Source: Pectinophora gossypiella (lineage: Eukaryota > Arthropoda > Insecta > Lepidoptera > Gelechiidae). Taken from it: a stretch of DNA of 64,000 nucleotides. The DNA is taken from positions 10,850,001 to 10,914,000 of the forward strand of contig NC_065408.1 in the NCBI RefSeq assembly GCF_024362695.1. The letters run 5' to 3'. Each line of letters opens with the position of its first letter. The stretch's first letter is position 1. Both the position numbers and the translations under genes were made by a program. Under the pieces are notes generated by a model. That model made no database searches. It had not been told where the DNA came from and saw only the letters and a list, made by a program, of their open reading frames with translations. This document shows positions 34,751-44,357 of this stretch, one piece after another.

Positions 34751-36226
34751 AAATAGTGCCTGTCAGTTTCTTTATTGCAAATGTATAATGAAGTGCGTAA
34801 ATAAGTTACTAACTACTAACCCTGAAAAGATGAGGACACCGTTGCCGGCGATGACTTACGGTTGTGTTTGTCTACCCTAACTGGAATTATAGGCGTTAAT
34901 TCATAATGTTTATATTATAAGTCAATGGTAGAACTGTATGTAAACACACGTGCAAAAGTAATTGTTTAAACCTGCTGAATAATTGGCACTTACTTCAATG
35001 ACACAAAAAATGGAACGTTGACTTCGTATCACGTACCTATATTTAGATACCTATAACAACCACTGCGTATGGACATGATCATCATTTGATATAAACATCC
35101 GAAATAAAAGAACCGTGATATATGGTAACAAAAACTTGCATCCCAGTAATCAAGTAATCTAGACACACTGTAGCGTGTCAAGCCAAGTTCAAGAAACAGA
35201 ACTGGCGAGCCGCACCGTGTGTAATATTACACGAACCATTTGGAGCCACTTTTGACCCCCTCATAAATCAAAAACTATTTCACACCTTCCTTACCTTAGG
35301 CTACAATACATTATCTTATGTCATAAGAAGATATGATATGTTATACTGTTACTTATAAATAAATTTCAGGACTTACCATTGAACTTGGCACCCACTTAGA
35401 TCTCACTTCTTTTGTCGTTGAAGTCGACAACCAAGGCATTTAACATAATATTGAACTTGGCTGTCATTTCACATTTATGTTTTTGATTGGATTTTGTTTT
35501 TCCAGGCACTAAACCCAAAATGTTTCAAAGCATTATTAACGTAAGTTAATACGTAGTATATGATACAGGCACAAACTTCCGCAAATAGTGTAAGTACTTA
35601 AGTGTAGAAAAAAGATGGTGGATTTGTCAACTGCAAGCTGCTGTAAGTAAGTACTTATTTTAAAACTTTAGGCCAAACGTACATTCAACGTACTTATATG
35701 GAATAATATTTTTCAAGTTTCATATAAAATCCCTTTTATAAAATATTTAGAGGCGCTCTGCTTATTAGTAATACATATACGAATATTTTATACAATGTTT
35801 TACAAACTGAATACACGTGTTTGTGTGATATTTAACTTAGTTATTATGCTGACTCTGTAAATAAGGATCTGAAAGTAGATGTGTAAAAATACCACGCAAT
35901 TACGTATTACCTGAGAAGTAAGTAAACGATTTGACGACAGTTGCGGACTTTGCGTCCATCATCCGATAAAATATTGACTATGACTCACTGTGACGTTGTA
36001 AAAGCTTACATACTAATAATATTACTTACTGCCTTTTAAATTGATTTGCTGTATCGAGCCCATTGCTAATATTTACTCCTATCTCGTGAATTTTCAAATG
36101 TATGTGAACAAGTGCGAATTGACGTAAATGTTTTTGAGGAATTCTACGTAGGTATGCAAATGAGATCAAACTTTTAAAAGTTCAAAGTCCTATAGCGGAA
36201 AAAAGTAGAGAAATGAGGGACTGAAA
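34751..36226. other. Intergenic, nothing recognised
   Basis: AT-rich without coding frames. Confidence 0.5.
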
Positions 36227-36228
36227 TA

Positions 36229-37865
36229 CACTTCTCATCAAAAAAATCGAAACACCTTGCAAGTTTACGTTTTGTCAGGATTATCAGAAAAATGTGTACA
36301 TTTAGGAATAAATGTTAAATGTCGTTTAATAGTGAGTAATATGAGCTTATCAAATCTTAATGTTAATGTTCTAAATTTAAATGAATTTTTCATAGGTTCC
36401 GTATTTTGTTAAATGAGTCATTTTTATTCCGTATGGAGTATAAAGGAAATGGATAAAACAACACACGTAAATGAAAAAAAAAAGCTAAAAAACGTTTATT
36501 TAATAACTTGTATTCCCTCCCCGAGCTCTAATTACTGCTTCCATACGGTTCTTCATCGATCGGATGAGAGTCACGATCACATACTGTGGTATATTGTCCC
36601 ATTCCTCTTGGATTGCATCTTGCAGCTGGCTAAGTGTTTCTGGGGCAGGATCTCTTGCTCGAATTCGTCTCTTTAATTCATCCCACAGATGTTCAATGGG
36701 ATTCATGTCCGGGCTTCTTGCTGGCCATTCCATAATAGAGATATCGACTTCGTTAAGATAATCTCGTACGACGCCCGCGGTGTGAGCCCTAGCATTGTCG
36801 TGCATGAATATGAAGCCGTTGCCAATAAAATGTGCATAGGATATCACATGAGGCTCGAGACACTCTTCGACGTACCGATGACAGTTTAGTGCAGGCAGAC
36901 GTGGCCCAGACACGAAAGCAAGCTCTGTCTTACCGTCGGCGCTGATTCCTCCCCAAACCGTCCACGAACCGCCACCATAGCTGACCTTTTCTTCAATGCA
37001 GCATTGTGCATAGCGTTCTCCGTCTCTTCTGTAGACCTTGTTCCTTCCGTCGTTACCATACAGCATAATTTTACACTCATCAGAAAAGAGAACTTTGCTC
37101 CACTGTAGGTATGACCAATTTAGGTGCTCACGTGCAAAGTTAAGGCGCGCTCTTCGATGGTCTGCAGTTAATTTCGGCCCATTTGCTGGCTTATGCGGTA
37201 CCAGTCCACGATCCTTCAACCTTCTTCTAATTGTAGAGTCACTTACAGCCACCCTTCGTACAACACGAAGCCGCTGCTGCAGTTGAAAAGCGTTAAGGCG
37301 TCGATTTCTTAAAGAAGTTGTTACAATAAATCGATCATCTCGCTCAGAAGTGACCCGATTCCTGCCAGATCCTGAACGGCGCGTGAACAAACCAGTCTCC
37401 CGATAACGTTTATAGACTCTATGAACAGATGACAGGCTTAGATGCAGTCTTGCAGCCACAACACGCTGACTAAGGCCAGAATCCAGCAATGCCACAACTT
37501 GGGCGGCTTCTGTGGGCGAAGTATCCATACGTTTTAGAAAAAAAACCTTTTTTCAGACGTCCCAAAGTCACAGTATTGAAATAAAAAACAAAAAGTTTAA
37601 GGATAGGCGCCAATTTTTAGTTTTTAAACGCTAAATGTACTCCAACCCTAAACACACATTTGTCTCAAAACAGTGATTCATTTCGTTTATAAGATAAACA
37701 AATGAAATTCTAATTTTGAATTTAGAATTTTCGCTTGTTACTGTAATGGCCAAATTGCCAGCTATACATTTATGTATTTTTTTTCATCGTATGAATTCTT
37801 TTTTGTGTTAAATTCGGACAGAAACAATGAAAACGGAAGTGTTTCGATTTTTTTGATGAGAAGTG
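36229..37865 (-). mobile_element. Complete Tc1-type DNA transposon
   Basis: 1637 bp with 27-bp inverted ends starting CACTTCTCATCAAAAAAATC, perfectly matched left and right. Flanked by TA at 36227-36228 and 37866-37867. Contains one full-length transposase on the minus strand. Everything needed for cut-and-paste movement appears present. Confidence 0.95.
36500..37528 (-). CDS. Tc1-type transposase, DD34E, full length
   Basis: 342 residues, the usual Tc1 length. Residues about 1-110 form two helix-turn-helix units (e.g. LSQRVVAARLHLSLSSVHRV) that bind the terminal repeats. They are joined by a GRNR segment (55-58) where the family normally has a GRPR AT-hook-like motif. The catalytic domain has FSDEC (D150), HDNARAHTA (D244) and NPIEHLWD (E279). 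34 residues lie between the second Asp and the Glu, the DD34E signature. The enzyme excises the element and inserts it at TA. The frame has no stop or frameshift. The ATG at 37528 is the first in frame and lies 337 bases inside the right end. Confidence 0.95.
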   Translation of the reverse strand: MDTSPTEAAQVVALLDSGLSQRVVAARLHLSLSSVHRVYKRYRETGLFTRRSGSGRNRVTSERDDRFIVTTSLRNRRLNAFQLQQRLRVVRRVAVSDSTIRRRLKDRGLVPHKPANGPKLTADHRRARLNFAREHLNWSYLQWSKVLFSDECKIMLYGNDGRNKVYRRDGERYAQCCIEEKVSYGGGSWTVWGGISADGKTELAFVSGPRLPALNCHRYVEECLEPHVISYAHFIGNGFIFMHDNARAHTAGVVRDYLNEVDISIMEWPARSPDMNPIEHLWDELKRRIRARDPAPETLSQLQDAIQEEWDNIPQYVIVTLIRSMKNRMEAVIRARGGNTSY

Positions 37866-38009
37866 TACGTCTGGTAAAACATCAAGCCTGAATCCCATAC
37901 GGAATACCGGCCCCTGACATTAAATATACTTACCATAGTTTATACAATCGTTTGTGGTTATCTTCTGTCTAACTCGATGTAGATCTATAAATAATCAAGT
38001 GCAAGAAAC

Positions 38010-38250
38010 TGTCTTCTTCTTCTTCTATCGTGTGTGTTGTGAGGTGAATTACCAACCTCGACACCAGGTCATGGTTATTATTGACCCGTCAAAGGCCCCT
38101 GACATGGCTCATGTAATGACTACTTACTTACATCAGTAAGTAGTAACCGGGACCAACGGTTTAACGTACCTTCCGAAGGACGGATCATCTTAGTTTTTGG
38201 ACAATCAGGTGATCAGCCTGTAATGTTCTAACCAAACTAGGAAGCAAGCT
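38010..38250 (-). mobile_element. tRNA-derived SINE, second family, 5'-truncated
   Basis: Starts with a CTTCTTCTTCTTC tail, then TGTTGTGAGGTG, GCCCCTGACATGGCTCATG, TAGTAACCGGGACCAACGG and CCTTCCGAAGGACGG, as in 10871-11194. The tRNA head is missing. Confidence 0.75.
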
Positions 38251-38779
38251 AGCTACCAATAAACTGTAAGATAAATGATTTAAAAAATATGAACAATTTT
38301 AACGGTGCACTTTTCTATATACATATATAAATCTAAATACATATAGGTGTGAAACTGTTTACTACTTATTATACTAAATAACCGAAAATATTATAATAAC
38401 CTTATTATTCTAAGCTAATAACATATCCTCTTACGATCAGCCACTTAACCCCACCGTAAAGTCAATAGCACTAGGTATATTTACAACCTGCTTCTACGAC
38501 GCAGAACCTCGTTAGTACTAATAAACTTTAGCTATTTAGTTCTAGTGACTTTGCCCTATAGTAGGTATTTAAATACGTGTGCATACATTCAAATAGCCAT
38601 GAGTTATAGTAGCTTTGGCTCCTATGACGTTATTTCAAATAGGTATGTGTCGCTCATTTTGCTCTACACATGTACGTACAGTCCGAGTCCGTTCGGACTA
38701 CATAGTCCGAAAGCGTACCTACGCGTTAAGTTCTAATATAAGGTTAGGGTTTTAGGGGGATTATTAAAATATTTACTAA

Positions 38780-38897
38780 GAAGAATTGGCTTGATTCACA
38801 TGAAGCCAACCGATGTCCCTACATCGGTTCAGGGCGGCGATGGTATCAAAAAAACGTTATAGAAGAATTGGTTTCATGTGAATGGATAGGCTCCAAT
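38780..38897. repeat. Nested inverted repeat
   Basis: GAATTGGCTTGATTCACATG near 38780 is inverted at the right end (CATGTGAATGGATAGGCTCC and AATTC). Between them ACCGATGT-CCCT-ACATCGGT (38808-38827) is a perfect 8-bp hairpin. Unknown family, possibly a small MITE. Confidence 0.5.
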
Positions 38898-38990
38898 TCA
38901 GCCCACTTCGGTGTCTACAGTGATATGTGTTTTGAGCTCTATCATCATGTTTAAATTTTATATTAAATACGAGTATTGTTCTGTTCGGAG

Positions 38991-39120
38991 AAGTCCACAT
39001 TGCTGCAATTCATCTAAAAAAGCATTATTGCTATTTGACATTAGTTGACATTGCGCACCTACTTTCAAATTTCCGTATAGCTTTTTTAGACGAATTGATC
39101 AAATGTGGCCTTTTAACCCC
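38991..39120. mobile_element. Fold-back MITE, copy 2
   Basis: CCACATTGCTGCAATTCATC...TATTTGACATTAG on the left and GAATTGATCAAATGTGGCC, TTTTAACCCC on the right match the arms of 14168-14320. The left outermost bases are lost. Confidence 0.65.
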
Positions 39121-39644
39121 TCAGATTAGGCTGAGGCCGGCGAACCGGACACATGAATTATAGGCCTTTTTCTTCGGAGGTTTTTCAGGGCCTCGAAGTT
39201 TTATCCTTTGCACCTGTACCTAGAGACTATTGCTTCCATTAATTAAAAAGTCTATCGCAACACAACTGATGCCTTTGACTCCTCTACCAAAGTATCCCCG
39301 TACATTACATACGTCTACGCCCTCATCACAGCACCTATCAACACATATAATTATAGATTCATATAATTATGATAGAGAAGAGATATAGATATGGCATGCC
39401 TAATTCCTGTTTGATAGTTAGAACGACGCACATAACGATCGATGAAAAATTTATGAAATAAATACTAATTAGTTATGCTAGACTATTTGTGATTTGAATT
39501 GGCAACAATATTTATGTACGTAGTCTATTTTTTATCTAGTTTACTATTACAGTGGAAAAGAACGCACTAATATCTTGTTTTTCTCGTCGCTTGACGTCTA
39601 CACGTTACTACGTTCAGGTTTCACCGGGCACGCTGAACTAAAAG

Positions 39645-39729
39645 ATCTTCTGTCGTGTAGGTTGTAAGGTGGATGACCAACCTAAGCAACCCTGGTGTCA
39701 AGGTTATTATTGAGCCGCTAAATGCCCAT
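39645..39729 (-). repeat. Fragment of the second-family SINE
   Basis: TCGTGTAGGTTGTAAGGTGG, CCCTGGTGTCAAGGTTATTA and TTGAGCCGCTAAATGCCC match the tail part of 10871-11194. Confidence 0.7.
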
Positions 39730-39925
39730 GTAGACTACAAATTAAACCAAACGATTTCGTTCAATAGGTTGCTTGGTTGACATGAAATTATGATAGTAGG
39801 TATTACCTACTATGCCTATGGATAGGTAAACTTTACACAAAGTCTTCGTTACCATCACTCGTTCACCTGGCACAGTGACCCTTGCTACAGTTGAACTGTC
39901 AAAGACTCGTTTCATCATAACTGTA

Positions 39926-40266
39926 CAGGATGTTAGCGACATTGTAACGATTACGTATTAAGGGGGATGATTCAGACCATAATTCTGAGTTAATATCAAG
40001 TGGAATTTTCTGTTGCAAAATTTATAATTTTTTAATATTATTTTCATTTCTCAACCAACCCGCATTGGAGCAGCGTGGTGAAGTATGCTCATGCTCATGC
40101 CCCCTCCGGTTGATTGAGGGGAGGCCTGTGCCCAACAGTGAGACGTATATAGGCTGTTTATGTATGTATGTATTTTCAATTCTTTAGTTTTAGACGAAAA
40201 TCTCCAGAATCATGGCTTGAATTATCCCATCCCTCAAAGTTTTCGTTACGATGTCACTAACACCCT
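39926..40266. mobile_element. Fold-back repeat family B, copy 2, with nested insertion
   Basis: Starts ACAGGATGTTAGCGACAT and ends ATGTCACTAACACCCTGT. Interior blocks match 19757-20050. A 120-bp retroelement tail (40052-40171) sits in its middle, so the fold-back element is the older of the two. Confidence 0.75.
40052..40171 (+). mobile_element. Short retroelement tail, + orientation, nested
   Basis: CAACCCGCATTGGAGCAGCG, CCCCCTCCGGTTGATTGAGG, GGAGGCCTGTGCCCAACAG, then GTTTATGTATGTATGT tail. Flanks ATTTTCATTTCT (40040-40051) and ATTTTCAATTCT (40172-40183) are a target duplication with one mismatch. Confidence 0.8.
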
Positions 40267-40470
40267 GTATTATTATCACGAACAGACAATCCGCAATCAT
40301 TAAAACCGGTCTAATTTAACGAGTTGTGTTAAAATTATGTCAACCTGTTTCTGGCATACTTTATTTATTTATTAGACAGATCATAATAATATGTCAGAGC
40401 TCCAAATTAAAGTACTTAATCCAAAAGTGAATAAAAGGTGTCGTCCAATTAAAACGCGACAATTTCAGTA

Positions 40471-40782
40471 GCGTTGGCCCCCACTGGCCACTGGTGAACA
40501 ACGCAACAGTTCTTAGTGCCGTTGACTGGCGGGCAAGGCAAGGGCGGATCCGTGAGGGGGGACATGATCCAGGTTGGGTCAATGCAGTTGTTTCTAGTTG
40601 TATCTGTCTGCGTACTGAGGACCAACCCCCCCGCGCCCCTTTACATAAGCTTGATCTGCCCTTGACAAAGCTGGATCTGCTGTTGGGACAACGTGATGAT
40701 TCTACTGGCGTTGGCCCGCACTTGTGGAGAGCGTTTTGTCCCCGATTTCCCCCAGTGGTGGACAAATAATGGGGGCCAACGG
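40471..40782. mobile_element. GC-rich inverted-repeat element with TA flanks
   Basis: Ends GCGTTGGCCCCCACTGG and, inverted, AATGGGGGCCAACGG. TA lies on both sides (40469-40470, 40783-40784). An internal GGCGTTGGCCCGCAC (about 40708) repeats the end sequence. The frames crossing it on both strands show no domain. Superfamily unknown. Confidence 0.55.
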
Positions 40783-40815
40783 TAATAAAGGCATAGAAGC
40801 CTTTTTTATTAACAC

Positions 40816-40870
40816 ACGTGTTTTTTTGTAGATTTGCTTCTAATGGCATTCACTACATGGCCGGACCGAA
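40816..40870 (-). repeat. Jockey tail scrap
   Basis: TTTTTTTGTAGATTTGC, then ATGGCATTCACTACATGGCC, a diverged reverse copy of the 3'UTR at 57500-57563. Confidence 0.55.
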
Positions 40871-40884
40871 ACGCAACATCGTTA

Positions 40885-42100
40885 CCCCGCTAATACTGAT
40901 GTTTGCAATCCGCTCCACATTTCTAAATAAAAAATATATTTTGCTCTATCATGTTAAAATTACGCCAGACAATAATAAAAACCATTGACGTAATAAGTAC
41001 CTATCATCGTGTACCATGTCGTTGCACACATATTTTTTATAATAATCATCTTCTCTACTTTAGTTTACGAATAAAACTTTATAAGAGGTGAGTTAACAGA
41101 AATCTTCATTTAGGAGGTTCGTAGTTTTTGTTGTGACTAGTAACGTAACTCTAATGTATAAGTTTTGTAACCTAAACCTACTAGTGGTTATTTATATTCA
41201 TCTAGCAACTTAAATACCTACATATTTGTGAAGTTCAAAGCTCTTATCAGGGATACGGAAATTCGATTTCTATGCAAATGTACAGCCATGACTTTGGCAT
41301 TGACTTGACATTCCGTCATAAGAGCAAACGTGGAACAAACATTCAAAATCTACTGGCAATGGAACGGCAACCTTTGCACGCCAACACAAATAGTGGACAA
41401 CCAATATTTGAACTGCTATTAGGTATTACATAGCACGAGTTCAACCCATACAAGGTTCATTTTAACACAAACATAATTATATCGTCTAAAACTCGTCTTT
41501 AAAACAAATAAACTTGGTATCCTCACTTACATTGAGGATATTTATATAAATGCTTAACATTAATGACGGATGTTATTACGTGGTACATATAGTAAGTAAT
41601 AAATTTTGGAAGTTTTTGCTTCAAAGTTCCTTGTAAGTATTTATTACACGTACTCGTTATTAATAAATAAGTACATTCTTAATAAAGATTTGTTTTTCCC
41701 ATTTTTATCGTTGTTTTTGCCACCTTTGAAATTTTTAAGATAAAATACTAAGTACCATACGAATAAGTAATAAGCGATACAAGTTAATAAAATTGCACAA
41801 GAAATCATGAATTTTACTACACTACTGACTTCCGATTTCCAAAAAGACAACCCATAAACTAATTTTAAAGCAGATAAAAATAGCGAGCGATCGCTCATTA
41901 CAAGTAAACACTTCCAATAAAGGAAAAATGAATGAGTATTCGTAGCCCGGAAGCCCCATAACGCCCCTTACTTATTTATGGAAACGGTGTCTTCGTGGCA
42001 GTAACTTAAGACATTCAATCATCCGGATGTGCTAGACGAATCGACAGCAATGGTTTGCCTTGGCGACTGCAGGCTGCCATACCTGTACGCGTAATTATCC
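40885..42100. other. Intergenic, nothing recognised
   Basis: AT-rich; the 84-codon minus frame at 41644-41898 has no domain. Confidence 0.45.
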
Positions 42101-42106
42101 ATTAAA

Positions 42107-42228
42107 GGCCTGGCCACACCAAACGCAAGTGCGCTCCGTATACGTACGAAGTTTTATTTCAGACATTATCCAGTACAAACCAACAAGCATCGATCACAAA
42201 CTGAAACTGTGCTTGGTGTGGCCCAGTC
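42107..42228. repeat. Short inverted-repeat element
   Basis: GGCCTGGCCACACCAAACGC at the left and GTGCTTGGTGTGGCCCAG, its near inverse, at the right, about 120 bp in all. Looks like a MITE; no clear target duplication. Confidence 0.5.
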
Positions 42229-42445
42229 TTGACACTCAAATGAGTAATGTCGTCGCCCTAAAGGGCACCATTTAATTTTCATAGTGACCCTAGGGTATAG
42301 CTTATAAGCAACAACGACCAATAAAGGTGATTGCGGTAATTTTGTCCCTCGATGAATTTTAGTTAAGTTCTCATGCGATTTTGCGATCGAGACATAGCTA
42401 TGTGATTTAAAATTAGGTTAACTAGTTCTTTTCAAGCCGTGCACT

Positions 42446-43599
42446 TGTAAGACAGTTAATGTTGGGGTGAGTTGCCCCTATAGATGTTGTCTTATAATGA
42501 GATATTAGTTTCCCAGGGCGTGGAAATAGGCACCTAACTCAGAGAATAGGGGGAGAATAAGATTAAAATGTTGGGCGCCGTATAGAAGATTCCCTCCTAT
42601 TACAAACAAAGCCAAGGTGTTGGAAATAATAAAGATTTCACTTTTAACAAAGGTATTATTGATTCAACAATTTCAAAATAAAATTATATGAAGTCAGTCG
42701 GTTACAAAACATCCTAAGGTAAATTAAGAAATAAATCTATTACTATAACATGGTATCTTAACTTAGTATTATTCCTAAACAACTAGGTATTATCCCTATG
42801 AGGAAAAGTTAAGTGTCAGGACGGCAGGTCCTGACAAAAAGGCATGAAGTATGTATTGAGGATAAATACTCCATGTATTATTTGAATAACATCTTGAGAG
42901 AATGGCACTATCCATAATAAGTTAAATTAACCATGAAAAGAGATATCCAGATGGTATCCAGAGATTTTAACACCCAAACTGGAATTATGTACATTAATGA
43001 CCGCAGCAGGAACTGACCCTGACGGCAAAGGCAGATAATGAACACAAATGGTAGTCATGGCTGGGGAGCTAGACCCTGAAGGAAAACCTTGAAGTTGATT
43101 TTTGAAGTTAGTCTTTACAGTTGATCATTCTAGTAGAACTTTAACACTGGACTCTGCCGGTGGACTTTGACCCCTGTAACAAAATGACATGTTACAGCTC
43201 TGTCAACCCCGTTACGACGCGGAATTATAGGTAAAAACACTCACCACATCACGTGGGACGATATTATAACAGCATTCCCCCTAGTCGATGGACTAAACCA
43301 TTGTTTTTATACTGAAAGAAAGAACGTGAGGTTAGGTCATTGTCATGAACATATGTAGCTCATAATTGCCAACGTTCCACGATAATAACCATCAAAACAC
43401 TCACCAGAAGACTTCACCATCCTTCCATCATAATATATGTGGCTTATACACCACTTTAAAGAAATAATCGCTACGGGACTAAATTGCCATCGTCATCGCG
43501 TAAACGAAATGTCAAACGAACATAACTTTTTCCCGGCGCGTAGGCACACACTTGTATGCCATACAGCCAAGTGGGAAGTGTAAAAAAAAACGTGTTACA
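42446..43599 (-). repeat. 3' LTR of the Gypsy element
   Basis: 1154 bp. On the + strand it starts TGTAAGACAGTTAATG and ends AACGTGTTACA. Same length and, by eye, same sequence as 49404-50557. As the downstream LTR it supplies polyadenylation of the element RNA. Confidence 0.95.
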
Positions 43600-43619
43600 G
43601 TTCCGTTTTAGTTGAGGAA

Positions 43620-43664
43620 GAAAAATTTTATTTAAAAATTTAAAATTTTTAAATAAAATTTTTC
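43620..43664. repeat. Perfect AT-rich hairpin beside the 3' LTR
   Basis: 22-bp arms (GAAAAATTTTATTTAAAAAT plus TT, and its exact complement) around one base. It lies 20 bases inside the element from the 3' LTR, where a polypurine tract would be expected. The stretch next to the LTR (AAAACGGAAC on the element strand) is only weakly purine-rich. Confidence 0.9.
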
Positions 43665-44357
43665 GCTACACTCTAGTAACGAAAGAGAAATAACAAGCGA
43701 CTCCTGATGAGTTAACTTGTTATGAACGTACATTTACCTTACAAAGGTAAAAGAATGGAAAGAAACAAACATGATCACCATGTATCAAACTTGAAAACAC
43801 ATCTCATGTAGCCCAAGGGGAAAAGGATGAGTACATTCCGCACTAGCCTCGTGCTTACCTGAGTTAAAATTTGGGATTCTCCCAAGAAAACACATTGCAC
43901 ATAGGCAACATATGTTTGAATCAAATCAAAGAAACACCCTGGTGGTGTCAGACGACAACTCAAAGAATTAAATCTACCACTGCTTAACCTTAAATAAACA
44001 TATAAATATCTTGAACATAGTCAAGTTAAAGGAAAACCTACCTAACATTTAAATTTAAAATAACAGACTAAACCTTATGCATACGTTTTACTTAGTCATG
44101 GCCATGACACTAAACTTATTCCAAGTAAAAACTACTTAAGTACTTAAAAAAAACCTTAATCTATTTTCTTTTTATATAGGAAGAGTGAATATCCTTGGCG
44201 TCATTTGGGTGGCAATCAAACACACACCAAATGCATAAACAAGGCCTACGGATATTACTCGAACGAGGGAAACCTCATCAAATGGATCACCTTCCTATAG
44301 GGATGACCACTTAACAGGTAGTGTCCTTAGAACACACCCTTGAAAGTGAGAGAAGAT
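43665..44357 (-). other. Gypsy 3' non-coding part
   Basis: Between the end of pol and the LTR hairpin there is about 0.7 kb without a frame. An envelope gene would sit here in an errantivirus; none is present. Confidence 0.75.

Noticed and set aside
36413..37286. Plus-strand frames in the Tc1 region
   Set aside because: Shadows of the minus-strand transposase.
40394..40849. 151-codon minus frame
   Set aside because: It runs through both inverted ends of a repeat element and shows no protein family signature.
43600..44357. Possible env gene after pol
   Set aside because: No frame of useful length on the element strand.
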